NCBI GenBank assembly: GCA_002408465.1 | Contig: DHSM01000006.1 | Span: 62,001-126,000 of the forward strand | Reading direction: 5' to 3' | From: Firmicutes bacterium UBA5286 | GTDB lineage: Bacteria > Bacillota > Proteinivoracia > UBA4975 | DNA: 64,000 nt | Part shown: positions 16,157 through 24,483 of the stretch, piece after piece | How positions within the stretch are numbered: the first letter of the stretch is position 1 | Layout: every line of letters begins with the position of its first letter | Made by a program: the position numbers and the translations under genes | The notes under the pieces: model-generated | Seen by the model: the letters and a program-made list of their open reading frames with translations, nothing else | What the model was told of the DNA's origin: nothing | Databases searched by the model: none

Positions 16157-17833
16157 TCAACTGGCTCCCTGGGCAGAAACGGGAATTTTGCTGCCGTCCA
16201 TGCGCGCCGCCCCTGCCGGCAGCAGCGCCAGATGTAATAGCTCATTCAAATTGTCCACAGAAATAATCTCCACATTGCTGAAGCTCTCAAAAATACTCAG
16301 ACAGTTATCCCGGGGTACAAAAATTCGTCTGACTCCCGCCTGGCAGGCGGCCTCCACCTTGGCCACAATGCCCCCTACCGGCTTTACCTTTCCCTGAATG
16401 GATATCTCCCCCGTCATAGCGCATAGATTATCCGCCTTTTTGCCGCTGATAGCTGAATAGATGGCCACTGCAATCGCCACCCCGGCGGAAGGTCCGTCTA
16501 CCGGCATGCCCCCGGGGAAGTTGAGATGGATGCTATAGTCTTCGCAGCCCACAGCCAATATATTATCCAAGGCCGTCAGGACATTTTCCACAGAACTCCT
16601 GGCCATGCTCTTGCGCCGGATAGTGCGGCCCCCGCCGCCGGCCAATTCCTCTTCGTCGACGACGCCGGTAATGACCAGTCGGCCCTGACCCGTCCCCTTA
16701 TACGTGGCCGAAGCTTCAATTTCCAAGAGGGAGCCCAGATTGGGACCATACACTGCCAGGCCCATGACTGTACCCACTTGAGGCGACGGAGGCAAGCAGA
16801 CCTCTGCCCGAGGCTGAATCTGACTGCTGTTTACCACCCATTCTACATCCTCAACCCCGATTTCTGTCCTGCCTTCATTGACTACCACTCCGGCGGCAAT
16901 CTGGATAATGTTGACTGCCTCCCGGCCGTTGGTAGCGTAGTTTCCCAGAATCTTTACTGCCTGCGCCGCAATGGGCAGGCCAATTTTAGCAGCGGCATTG
17001 CGGGCAATCTGGGCCACTTCATTGGACAGGAGCCCGCGAAAAAACACCTCTACACAGCGGGAGCGAATGGCCGGCGGTATCTGTTCGGGCATGCATGTTG
17101 TCGCCCCCACCAGGCGAAAATCTGCCGGCAGGCCGTTAGTGAAAATATCGTGGATATACCTGGGTATGTTCTGATCCTCGGGACTATAATAGGCGCTTTC
17201 AAAAAAGACCTTGCGGTCCTCAAGGACTTTCAGCAGTTTGTTCATCTGGATGGAGTGCAACTGCCCTATCTCATCTATAAACAGCACTCCCCCGTGGGCC
17301 TTGGTCACAGCCCCGGGCTTGGGCTGGGGAATGCCGGCCACCCCCATGGCCCCTGCCCCTTGGTAGATGGGATCATGGACAGAGCCAATGAGGGGATCGG
17401 CGATGCTGCGTTCATCAAAACGAGCGGTGGTGGCATCAATTTCGGTAAATTTGGCCGTTGGCAAAAATGGCGACAGGGGATTGACCTTGGCTTCTTCCAG
17501 CACCAGCCGAGCAGCTGCAGTCTTGCCCACCCCCGGAGGACCATAGATAATCACATGCTGGGGATTTGCCCCACAGAGAGCTGCCCTCAATGTTCGGAGT
17601 CCGTCCTGTTGACCGATTATCTCGGAAAAATTCTTGGGCCGGGTCTTTTCGGCCAGCGGCTCTGTAAGCGATATCCCGCGCATCTTCTCCAGCCGCTCCA
17701 TTTCCCGGGCAGAATCTCGTTCGGCGATGGATTTTTGGCCCTGCTGATTGCGCAATAGGTTCCAAAAATAGATGCCGATGATGACTGCAAACACAAATTG
17801 AACGAGAGTAATAATCAACGCCAGATTGCTCAT
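16157..17833 (-). CDS. lonB: LonB-type membrane-associated ATP-dependent protease
   Basis: Second Lon-family protease, of the sporulating-Firmicute LonB class. The start at ATG 17833 gives an N-terminal transmembrane helix (LALIITLVQFVFAVIIGIYFW) instead of a LON substrate domain. It is followed by an AAA+ domain (YGPPGVGKTAAARLV, LFIDEIGQL) and a protease domain with catalytic serine in VDGPSAGVAIA and the downstream lysine in SGKKA. In Bacillus subtilis the orthologue acts in the forespore. It lies between clpX and lonA; an upstream ATG reading to 17902 is less likely. Confidence 0.93.
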   Translation of the reverse strand: MSNLALIITLVQFVFAVIIGIYFWNLLRNQQGQKSIAERDSAREMERLEKMRGISLTEPLAEKTRPKNFSEIIGQQDGLRTLRAALCGANPQHVIIYGPPGVGKTAAARLVLEEAKVNPLSPFLPTAKFTEIDATTARFDERSIADPLIGSVHDPIYQGAGAMGVAGIPQPKPGAVTKAHGGVLFIDEIGQLHSIQMNKLLKVLEDRKVFFESAYYSPEDQNIPRYIHDIFTNGLPADFRLVGATTCMPEQIPPAIRSRCVEVFFRGLLSNEVAQIARNAAAKIGLPIAAQAVKILGNYATNGREAVNIIQIAAGVVVNEGRTEIGVEDVEWVVNSSQIQPRAEVCLPPSPQVGTVMGLAVYGPNLGSLLEIEASATYKGTGQGRLVITGVVDEEELAGGGGRTIRRKSMARSSVENVLTALDNILAVGCEDYSIHLNFPGGMPVDGPSAGVAIAVAIYSAISGKKADNLCAMTGEISIQGKVKPVGGIVAKVEAACQAGVRRIFVPRDNCLSIFESFSNVEIISVDNLNELLHLALLPAGAARMDGSKIPVSAQGAS

Positions 17834-17897
17834 ATTCCTTGCCCCCTTGACGAATGTTTCCATTTTAGTATTGGCAAGGCCCTGGCAATCTATCCAA

Positions 17898-17925
17898 AAC
17901 AAAAAGGCGGGATTTAGTCCCGCCC
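17898..17925 (-). terminator. Terminator after clpX
   Basis: Minus-strand stem GGCGGGA / TCCCGCC followed by TTTTTG, directly past the clpX stop. It separates tig-clpP-clpX from lonB-lonA-ysxC. Confidence 0.85.
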
Positions 17926-19185
17926 TTACGCTGTTACATTGCGTTTTTTGCTGCTTCGCTTTTCTTTTGCCACATAGATTGGCGCTTCACCAAGAACCGC
18001 TTCTTTGGTAATGACGCATTTTTCAATATCATTCCTGGATGGCAGATCATACATGGTGTCCAGCATAATATTCTCAATAATTGAACGCAGCCCCCGGGCC
18101 CCGGTCTTTCTGTCAATTGCCTCTTTGGCAATGAGCTCCAGAGCCTCAGGCTGGAATTCCAGGATTATATTGTCCAAGCTGAACAGCTTTTTAAACTGCT
18201 TGACCAGGGCATTGCGAGGCTCAGTGAGAATCCTGATCAGCGACTCTTCATCCAAAGCGTTGAGACTGGCCACAACGGGCACCCGTCCCACAAACTCGGG
18301 AATAAGGCCAAACTTAATCAGATCTGTGGGCTGAATTTGTTTGAGAATCTCCCCAATATCAGCCTCATGCTTTTTGCGCAAATCTGCGCCGAATCCCATG
18401 GTCTTGTTGCCAATCCTGTTTTGGATGATCTTGTCGATGCCGTCAAAGGCGCCGCCGCAAATAAATAGGATATTAGTGGTGTCGATTTGGATGAATTCCT
18501 GATGGGGGTGCTTACGGCCGCCTTGGGGAGGAACACTGGCCACTGTGCCCTCAAGAATTTTGAGGAGAGCCTGTTGGACACCTTCTCCAGAAACATCTCT
18601 TGTAATCGAAGGATTTTCCGACTTGCGGGCAATCTTGTCAATCTCATCGATGTAGATAATGCCTTTTTCCGCCTTCTCCACATCATAATCGGCAGCCTGA
18701 ATGAGCTTGAGCAAGATATTCTCCACATCCTCGCCAACATAACCGGCTTCGGTCAGAGAAGTAGCATCGGCAATGGCAAAGGGCACATTGAGAATCTTGG
18801 CCAGGGTTTGAGCCAATAGAGTCTTGCCCACGCCGGTGGGACCCAGCAGGAGAATGTTGCTCTTTTGCAGTTCAACATCATCACTGCTGCCTTCGGCCCG
18901 AATGCGCTTATAATGATTGTACACAGCAACGGACAGGGAGCGCTTGGCCCAGTCCTGGCCAATTACATATTGGTCGAGAATGTCGTTAATCTCCTTGGGC
19001 TTAGGAATATCCTCTAGATTTAGTTCGCTGGCGTCGCTGAATTCTTCATCGATAATCTCAGTGCATAGTTCAATGCACTCATCACAGATGTAGACGCCAG
19101 GCCCGGCTACCAACTTGCGCACTTGTTCCTGGGGTTTGCCGCAAAAAGAGCATTTTAAATGCCCAGAGTCCTCACTGTATTTCAT
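17926..19185 (-). CDS. clpX: ClpX ATPase subunit of ClpXP
   Basis: AAA+ unfoldase that feeds substrates to ClpP. It has an N-terminal zinc-binding domain (CSFCGKP...CDECIELC), Walker A GPTGVGKTLLAQT, Walker B IIYIDEIDK, and the sensor and pore segments of the family, over 419 residues. It lies 4 bases downstream of clpP. Confidence 0.97.
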   Translation of the reverse strand: MKYSEDSGHLKCSFCGKPQEQVRKLVAGPGVYICDECIELCTEIIDEEFSDASELNLEDIPKPKEINDILDQYVIGQDWAKRSLSVAVYNHYKRIRAEGSSDDVELQKSNILLLGPTGVGKTLLAQTLAKILNVPFAIADATSLTEAGYVGEDVENILLKLIQAADYDVEKAEKGIIYIDEIDKIARKSENPSITRDVSGEGVQQALLKILEGTVASVPPQGGRKHPHQEFIQIDTTNILFICGGAFDGIDKIIQNRIGNKTMGFGADLRKKHEADIGEILKQIQPTDLIKFGLIPEFVGRVPVVASLNALDEESLIRILTEPRNALVKQFKKLFSLDNIILEFQPEALELIAKEAIDRKTGARGLRSIIENIMLDTMYDLPSRNDIEKCVITKEAVLGEAPIYVAKEKRSSKKRNVTA

Positions 19186-19189
19186 ATTC

Positions 19190-19792
19190 TCACCCCACTA
19201 TTTCACCAGTCTCGTTGCGCTCCATAATCTTATCTACAATACCATATGCTTTAGCTTCGTCAGAATCCATATACTTATCCCGCTCAACATCTGACTCAAT
19301 CTTTTCCAGGGGCTGGCCTGTCTTCTGGGCGAGAATCATGTTGAGCCGCTTCTTTACCTTGAGCAGGCGTTCAATCTGAATATGCATATCGGTAGCTTGC
19401 CCTTGGGCGCCTGCAGAGGGCTGATGGATCATAATCTCACTGTTGGGCAGACAGAAGCGCTTGCCCTTGGCGCCAGCAGCCAGTAAAAATGCCCCCATAC
19501 TAGCTGCCAGTCCTACGCAAATAGTAGTGACATCACAGCGAATGTACTGCATGGTGTCGTAAATTGCCATCCCCGCCGTCACCGAACCGCCGGGACTGTT
19601 GATGTAAATAAAAATATCCTTGTCTGGGTCTTCAGCTTCCAAAAACAACATTTGCGCTATAACCAGGTTCGCTACATTGTCGTCGATGGCGCTGCCCAAA
19701 AAGATAATTCTGTCCTTGAGCAAGCGGGAAAAGATATCATATGCTCTTTCCCCCCGACTAGATTGTTCAACAACCATAGGAACTAATGTCAT
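19190..19792 (-). CDS. clpP: ClpP protease subunit
   Basis: Self-compartmentalising serine protease of 200 residues. The catalytic serine is in GLAASMGAFLL, the histidine in MIHQPSAGAQG, and the aspartate follows in the C-terminal third. The ATG at 19792 has GGAGG eight bases upstream; a TTG at 19807 lies over that ribosome site and is rejected. It sits between tig and clpX. Confidence 0.96.
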   Translation of the reverse strand: MTLVPMVVEQSSRGERAYDIFSRLLKDRIIFLGSAIDDNVANLVIAQMLFLEAEDPDKDIFIYINSPGGSVTAGMAIYDTMQYIRCDVTTICVGLAASMGAFLLAAGAKGKRFCLPNSEIMIHQPSAGAQGQATDMHIQIERLLKVKKRLNMILAQKTGQPLEKIESDVERDKYMDSDEAKAYGIVDKIMERNETGEIVG

Positions 19793-19812
19793 GGAATCAA
19801 CCTCCAATCAGA

Positions 19813-21105
19813 TTACGACTTAGTATTGACTTCTGCAAGAAAATCCAAGGCTTTTCTATGGAGAATAATCTGTTCAACGGCTGCCAGCTGATCGCTTTTT
19901 TCCAGAGCTGAGCGCACAGCCTTTGCTTCTTGGCCATAAACTTTAGCCAGCTGGGCAATTTCCTCCTCTAGCTCAGCCTCTTCTACACTAATATTCTCAA
20001 CTTTGCTCACTGTATCCAACAATAGTTCGGTCTTGACATTTTTTTCTGCGCCTGGGCGCATCTCCGCCATAATGTCATCTAAGGATTTGCCGGAGTAGCT
20101 GAGGTAATCCTCAAACTTTAATCCCTGTTGGGAAAAGCGGTTTTCCATTTGACGCAGCATGGCCTTAGTTTCATTTTCAATCATAATCCCGGGAATGTCA
20201 ACTTCGGCCTTCTCCCGAACTGCTTCCAGCACATCATGCCGCAATTTGTCGGCGGCCTCCTGCCGAGCTCTGTCCTCAAGTCTTTCCCTGATAAAATCTT
20301 TTAATGCAGTCAGGGTTTCATAATCGCCAACTTCTTTAGCAAAATCGTCATCGAGAGCAGGCAGTTCCTTGCGCTTAATTTCCTTGATTTCTACCTCAAA
20401 CTCCACTTCCTTGCCAGCCAGCTCTTCGCTATGATACTCCTGGGGCATGGTCAGCTTTACCAGCACCTTTTCCCCTTGCTTGGCGCCGATGAGTTGCTCC
20501 TCAAAACCGGGAACAAAGGAACCCGAACCAAGGGCCAGGGGATAATTGGCGCCGGTTCCTCCTTCAAACTCCTCCCCGTCCATCTTGCCAACGAAATCAA
20601 TAATAACCTGATCATCATTAGCGGCGACGGTGTCTGCCTCCAGGGCAATGAGCCTGGCTTTGCTGTCTTGCAGGGCTTTGATTTCTGCTTCAACATCTTC
20701 GTCGGCAACCTGCTTTTCTTCTTTAACAATCTTCAAGCCCTTGTACTTGCCAAGCTTGAGTTCAGGGCAAACAGTAACTGTAGCAGTGTAGATAAAGGGC
20801 TGCTCACAGTCAAACTGGTCAACAGTAATATCGGGATGATCCACCGGCTCCAGTTTCTGTTCCTCAACTACCTGAGGATAGGTATCCTGAATCAAAATGT
20901 TGGCAGCTTCTTCGTAAAATATTTCAATGCCATAACGCTTTTCCAATATGTTGCGGGGAACCTTGCCTTTTCTGAAACCCGGCACTGAGTAGTCTTTGCG
21001 GGTTTTGACATATGCCTTGGCGATGGCTTGTTCCACTTGGTCTTGAGGAACTTCCACCTTCAACTCGATTACATTAGTTTCTTTTTTTGTCATTTCAACT
21101 TTCAA
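19813..21105 (-). CDS. tig: Trigger factor
   Basis: Ribosome-bound chaperone and peptidyl-prolyl isomerase. Domains: an N-terminal ribosome-binding region with GFRKGKVPR near residue 45, an FKBP domain around 150-245 (DQVIIDFVGKMDGEEFEGG), and a C-terminal helical chaperone part. I use the TTG at 21105, which has GGAGG ten bases upstream and restores the family's MKVE..K start; an ATG at 21093 would sit 22 bases from it. Confidence 0.95.
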   Translation of the reverse strand: MKVEMTKKETNVIELKVEVPQDQVEQAIAKAYVKTRKDYSVPGFRKGKVPRNILEKRYGIEIFYEEAANILIQDTYPQVVEEQKLEPVDHPDITVDQFDCEQPFIYTATVTVCPELKLGKYKGLKIVKEEKQVADEDVEAEIKALQDSKARLIALEADTVAANDDQVIIDFVGKMDGEEFEGGTGANYPLALGSGSFVPGFEEQLIGAKQGEKVLVKLTMPQEYHSEELAGKEVEFEVEIKEIKRKELPALDDDFAKEVGDYETLTALKDFIRERLEDRARQEAADKLRHDVLEAVREKAEVDIPGIMIENETKAMLRQMENRFSQQGLKFEDYLSYSGKSLDDIMAEMRPGAEKNVKTELLLDTVSKVENISVEEAELEEEIAQLAKVYGQEAKAVRSALEKSDQLAAVEQIILHRKALDFLAEVNTKS

Positions 21106-21144
21106 GTCTAATAGACCTCCTTAAGCTACAACCGATGCCAGTTA

Positions 21145-21172
21145 ATTATAACATACTAGACTATCGGGGCAA
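21145..21172 (-). promoter_or_regulatory. Promoter of tig
   Basis: Minus-strand TTGCCC (21172-21167), 16-base spacer, and an extended -10 TGTTATAAT (TATAAT at 21150-21145), about 40 bases upstream of the tig start. Confidence 0.65.
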
Positions 21173-21183
21173 GTATGAACCTA

Positions 21184-21207
21184 TAAAAAACGCCCAAAAG
21201 GGCGTTA
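21184..21207 (-). terminator. Terminator after tRNA-Gly(GCC)
   Basis: Minus-strand stem AACGCCC / GGGCGTT with a TTTT loop and a trailing T run, a few bases past the tRNA 3' end. Confidence 0.88.
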
Positions 21208-21215
21208 TTGCTGAT

Positions 21216-21290
21216 TGGAGCGGAAGACGGGATTTGAACCCGCGACCCTCGCCTTGGCAAGGCGATGCTCTACCCCTGAGCCACTTCCGC
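21216..21290 (-). tRNA. tRNA-Gly (GCC)
   Basis: Full cloverleaf with acceptor GCGGAAG/CTTCCGC, the T-loop GGTTCAAATCC, anticodon GCC in CTTGCCAAG, and an encoded CCA. Confidence 0.96.
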
Positions 21291-21304
21291 AATTTACATT
21301 GCTC

Positions 21305-21333
21305 ATTATAATCTGTCGCGCCGCCCTTGTCAA
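21305..21333 (-). promoter_or_regulatory. Consensus promoter of tRNA-Gly(GCC)
   Basis: Minus-strand TTGACA, exactly 17 bases, TATAAT, ending 14 bases upstream of the tRNA. Confidence 0.85.
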
Positions 21334-21336
21334 GGA

Positions 21337-22440
21337 CTAATTTGACAGCTCTCCCTGCAGAGCGATGACCATCCAGCTGGTAGCCTGCAAGGAAATTTTG
21401 CCATCTTCAACTACAGCCTTGCCCCCGGTCACATCACTGACAGCCAGGTCCAGCTCTGCCGGCAATTTGTTCAGGACCGCCAGAAGATTATAGTGAATCC
21501 ACTTTTCAGTCTGGGAATGGGGGGTATAATTTAAATCAACATATTTTTTCAGCTTACCCCCGGACAAAAGCAAGTAAGTGCCCACCAGAGGATCATATTC
21601 TTCCCCAAGCTCAAGCTGCCATTTTTTTGTAAGGTCGGCATAGTCAGGACTTTTCCGGCTTAGCTCAGAAAACAACAGCCAGCCTGCCAGGCGAGTTTCA
21701 TTGTCCGCCGGCGGTTCCAGGTCTTTCAGGTAAGAGGCATAAGCCTGAGCTTCGTTCCAGAGGTCTGGGTTGTCAGAAGCGGCCGCCAGCGCAGCGGCGG
21801 CATAGCCTGCCCAGGCTGTGGCGGCATAGTCTACTTCTTCCCCCTGCGGCCGGCCGAAAATATCTGCCTGGGCGGGCAAGCCTGAAAGAAGCGGATGAAT
21901 TGTCTGCAGACCCGCCAGCAGATTAGCGGCGTCCTGCAGTTTTCCGCCGTGAATGAGAGCAAGAGCAACCAAGCCAGTGTCCCTGGGATTGACGATAAAA
22001 TCGGAATAAGTCGCCGCGGAATCGAGCACTGCCGCAAACCGCTGTCCGGGGAGATAATAGCCCTTCATCACTTCGCCTTCCAGCAACACAAAAGCTTTGG
22101 GGCCATAGAGCATTGGAAGCGGACCCCATTTGCCATCAGAAGCAACCTCAGCCCGGCTGACTTCAATCAATTTATCCTCTAAAAAACTGATGGACACTAT
22201 TTCGGCAGCAGCTAAATTGGCAGAGACGCTGCCGGAGACATTTCCCACAGAACCTGCCCCAATCTCGCCCTCAACATTAACCAGATATTCTCCGCTTCCG
22301 CCCAAGGCGGCAGACAGAAGAAACTTCAGCAAATCCTCCCGGGTGGCGGCGTCAACCTCTAGAAAGGCTTCCTCATGAGAACAACCTGCCATAGAACAAA
22401 CCAGCGCTGATACTAGCAAAAAAACAACTATTTTTTTCAC
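21337..22440 (-). CDS. Predicted lipoprotein of unknown function
   Basis: A 367-residue exported protein. The first 20 residues are a basic start, a hydrophobic stretch and a lipobox S-M-A-G-C. The rest is soluble, with an N-terminal beta-rich half and an alanine-rich helical region around residues 170-270 suggestive of an alpha-solenoid. I do not recognise a family. It lies between the tRNA operon and tRNA-Gly and appears monocistronic. Confidence 0.7.
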   Translation of the reverse strand: MKKIVVFLLVSALVCSMAGCSHEEAFLEVDAATREDLLKFLLSAALGGSGEYLVNVEGEIGAGSVGNVSGSVSANLAAAEIVSISFLEDKLIEVSRAEVASDGKWGPLPMLYGPKAFVLLEGEVMKGYYLPGQRFAAVLDSAATYSDFIVNPRDTGLVALALIHGGKLQDAANLLAGLQTIHPLLSGLPAQADIFGRPQGEEVDYAATAWAGYAAAALAAASDNPDLWNEAQAYASYLKDLEPPADNETRLAGWLLFSELSRKSPDYADLTKKWQLELGEEYDPLVGTYLLLSGGKLKKYVDLNYTPHSQTEKWIHYNLLAVLNKLPAELDLAVSDVTGGKAVVEDGKISLQATSWMVIALQGELSN

Positions 22441-22548
22441 TTATAATCCTCCCACATATGAAAAATCACTGTTTACCATTTTACAACAAATACATTATCT
22501 TGACCAGTGCAAGTCATGGTAATGCGGAGATACCAAGAGTAGCAGACA

Positions 22549-22588
22549 AAAAACTGCGACAGTAAGGGTCCGTCCCTGCTGTCGCAGG
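22549..22588 (-). terminator. REP-like hairpin acting as terminator of the tRNA operon
   Basis: A perfect 9-bp inverted repeat, CTGCGACAG (22554-22562) / CTGTCGCAG (22579-22587), encloses GGTCCGTCCCT. On the minus strand it is followed by TTTTTTG, so it can end the tRNA operon. The loop resembles the terminal repeats of the transposase element at 58060-58945. Confidence 0.75.
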
Positions 22589-22603
22589 AAAATACTGGGA
22601 ATA

Positions 22604-22688
22604 TGGTGCGAGAAGAGGGAGTCGAACCCTCATACCTTGCGGCACTAGATCCTAAGTCTAGCGTGTCTGCCAGTTCCACCATTCTCGC
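22604..22688 (-). tRNA. tRNA-Leu (UAG)
   Basis: Long variable arm typical of tRNA-Leu, anticodon TAG in CTTAGGA, acceptor GCGAGAA, encoded CCA. Last of six tRNAs in the operon. Confidence 0.95.
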
Positions 22689-22693
22689 ATATA

Positions 22694-22769
22694 TGGTGAG
22701 CCATGGTGGATTCGAACCACCGACACCCTGATTAAAAGTCAGGTGCTCTGCCAACTGAGCTAATGGCCC
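22694..22769 (-). tRNA. tRNA-Lys (UUU)
   Basis: Cloverleaf with acceptor GGGCCAT, anticodon TTT in CTTTTAA, T-arm GGTTCGAATCC and encoded CCA. Confidence 0.96.
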
Positions 22770-22782
22770 AAAAATAAAAAAA

Positions 22783-22856
22783 TGGCTGGGGCGGCAGGGG
22801 TCGAACCTACGATGCGGGAGTCAAAGTCCCGTGCCTTACCGCTTGGCTACGCCCCA
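22783..22856 (-). tRNA. tRNA-Gln (UUG)
   Basis: Acceptor TGGGGCG pairing with CGCCCCA, anticodon TTG in CTTTGAC, encoded CCA. The U1-A72 pair is typical of tRNA-Gln. Confidence 0.95.
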
Positions 22857-22866
22857 AGGTAAATTT

Positions 22867-22944
22867 GGGGTGAGTGAGGGGATTCGAACCCCCGGCCCCC
22901 AGAGCCACAATCTGGTGCTCTAACCAACTGAGCTACACCCACCA
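22867..22944 (-). tRNA. tRNA-His (GUG)
   Basis: Anticodon GTG. The extra G at -1 opposite C73, the histidine identity element, is encoded at 22944. CCA is encoded. Confidence 0.95.
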
Positions 22945-22950
22945 CGTAAT

Positions 22951-23018
22951 GGAAGTCAGAAATCGGAAGTCTGAGAATTGGAAGTCGGAAGTCAGAAGTC
23001 AGAAATCGGAAGTCGGAT
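22951..23018. repeat. Tandem heptamer repeat inside the tRNA operon
   Basis: About nine imperfect copies of a 7-base unit GGAAGTC (variants AGAAGTC, AGAAATC) lie between tRNA-His and tRNA-Arg. A pyrimidine-rich stretch at 23030-23060 looks like a degraded inverted version, so the transcript could fold back here. Confidence 0.8.
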
Positions 23019-23066
23019 GCAATAAATAATCTGGTTTCTGATTTCCTGCTTCTTGCTTCTAAAAAG

Positions 23067-23142
23067 TGGCACGCCTGGAGGGATTCGAACCCCCGACCCA
23101 CGGATTAGAAGTCCGTTGCTCTGTCCCCTGAGCTACAGGCGT
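23067..23142 (-). tRNA. tRNA-Arg (UCU)
   Basis: Acceptor ACGCCTG pairing with CAGGCGT, anticodon TCT in CTTCTAA, encoded CCA. Confidence 0.95.
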
Positions 23143-23219
23143 ATTTTTCGCCCGCCAGTCGCGGACACAACAATAACTATATCATCCGTGCCTATGCTAG
23201 TCAATAACCAAAAAATAAA

Positions 23220-23293
23220 TGGAGCGGGTAATGGGAATCGAACCCACATGGCCAGCTTGGGAAGCTGGAGCTCTGCCACTGAGCTATACCCGC
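23220..23293 (-). tRNA. tRNA-Gly (CCC)
   Basis: Acceptor GCGGGTA, anticodon CCC in CTTCCCAAG, T-arm GGTTCGATTCC, encoded CCA. First of the six-tRNA operon. Confidence 0.95.
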
Positions 23294-23315
23294 CCGAAAC
23301 CAAACCGCAATTTAT

Positions 23316-23343
23316 ATTATAGCTGAAAATGAAATTTTGTCAA
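23316..23343 (-). promoter_or_regulatory. Consensus promoter of the six-tRNA operon
   Basis: Minus-strand TTGACA (23343-23338), 16 bases, TATAAT (23321-23316), about 22 bases upstream of tRNA-Gly(CCC). Confidence 0.85.
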
Positions 23344-23410
23344 AAAAGATTTATGCTAAAAAACATATAAAGCAGCCGTATCAGTACAAACATTCCTCCT
23401 TGTCAGGGGT

Positions 23411-23893
23411 TTATACTTCAATCAGCTGAACTAGGAGCTTGTCATTTTTAACAAAAATTTTTGCGTAGCCTGCATCACTGCCCCCACGGGGCAGGGGAAT
23501 GCTGCCGGGATTAACCAGCAATATTCCTTCCTCTTCCCGGGCCAATTGCACATGGCTGTGGCCAAAAATAACTGCCTGAACACCTAAGTCCCGGGCCCGC
23601 TGCACCAGCAGGCTCTGGGAATGCTTGGCCCGGTATTGATGACCATGGGTCAGAAGAATGTTAAAGCCCTGGTAAGCAAAGACTAGTTCTTCCTGGGCGC
23701 CTGTAATAAATCTTGAATCACAATTTCCCAGCACGCCGTAGCCTGGGAGCTTTGTCTTTTTTAGCAAACGCTGAAAATCAACGTAGTTATCGCCGGTGTG
23801 CACAAAGAGCCTGGGCTGTTCCCGCCTAATAATTTCCGCCATTTCTGCCAGCACAATTGGGTAGCGGTGGCTGTCACCAAAGGCCAGAAGCAT
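23411..23893 (-). CDS. YfcE/YsnB-type metallophosphoesterase
   Basis: Calcineurin-like phosphodiesterase of 160 residues with GDSHRYP, HTGDNYVD, GNCDS, THGHQY and GHSH metal-binding motifs. Homologues act on small phosphodiesters; the physiological substrate is unclear. It overlaps the rdgB stop by one base and closes the rph-rdgB-phosphoesterase run, the same order as Bacillus rph-ysnA-ysnB. Confidence 0.92.
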   Translation of the reverse strand: MLLAFGDSHRYPIVLAEMAEIIRREQPRLFVHTGDNYVDFQRLLKKTKLPGYGVLGNCDSRFITGAQEELVFAYQGFNILLTHGHQYRAKHSQSLLVQRARDLGVQAVIFGHSHVQLAREEEGILLVNPGSIPLPRGGSDAGYAKIFVKNDKLLVQLIEV

Positions 23894-24483
23894 CAGAGCA
23901 GCCCCCTGGCCTTAAGGGCAAGTACCAGATTAACCAGGGCCCGTCCCCGATGGCTGATTTTATTTTTTTCTCGGGGAGAAATTTCCGCCATGGTTTTCCC
24001 TAAATCCGGCAGCCAAAACAGGGGATCGTAGCCAAAGCCTCCCCTTCCCCTGGGCCCGTCCAAAATTATGCCTTCACATGTGCCGTCGGCCTCAATGGTC
24101 ATGTCTTCCATCACCAGGACCATGGAACAGCGAAAGCGGGCCCGGCGATTTTGAACGCCCTCAAGGGCAAGGAGAAGTTTTTGGTTGTTGGCGGCATCTC
24201 CGGCGCCCTCGCCGGCATAGCGGGCAGAATGCACCCCCGGCGCGCCCTTAAGGGCATCCACCTCCAGGCCGGAATCATCGGCCAGGGTGGGCAGTCCAGT
24301 GAGCTCAAAGCCGTACTGAGCTTTAATTCGGGCGTTTTCCCTGAATTCGCCGCCTGTTTCCGCCGGCATTCTCCCGCCAGCAGGCAAGCTCATGATCATC
24401 AACCGGAAGGGACTGAGCAGGCTGCGGATTTCCTCGACTTTATGCTCATTGCCGGTGGCAATAGCTATTTTCTCAAGCTTCAT
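23893..24483 (-). CDS. rdgB: XTP/dITP pyrophosphatase (RdgB/HAM1 family)
   Basis: House-cleaning enzyme that hydrolyses dITP and XTP to monophosphates. Family motifs are IATGNEHKVEE at the N-terminus, LADDSGLEVDAL, and GFGYDPLFW followed by SHRGRAL near the end, in about 196 residues. I start at the ATG at 24483; upstream in-frame ATGs at 24492 and 24495 are also possible. The gene overlaps the rph stop by 11 bases. Confidence 0.95.
   Translation of the reverse strand: MKLEKIAIATGNEHKVEEIRSLLSPFRLMIMSLPAGGRMPAETGGEFRENARIKAQYGFELTGLPTLADDSGLEVDALKGAPGVHSARYAGEGAGDAANNQKLLLALEGVQNRRARFRCSMVLVMEDMTIEADGTCEGIILDGPRGRGGFGYDPLFWLPDLGKTMAEISPREKNKISHRGRALVNLVLALKARGLL

Noticed and set aside
16526..17758. 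A 410-codon plus-strand open frame opposite lonB
   Set aside because: It lies entirely over a well-supported protease gene, has no ribosome site and its composition is that of an antisense shadow.
22951..23018. Heptamer array as a CRISPR
   Set aside because: The unit is 7 bases with no unique spacers and no cas genes are nearby.
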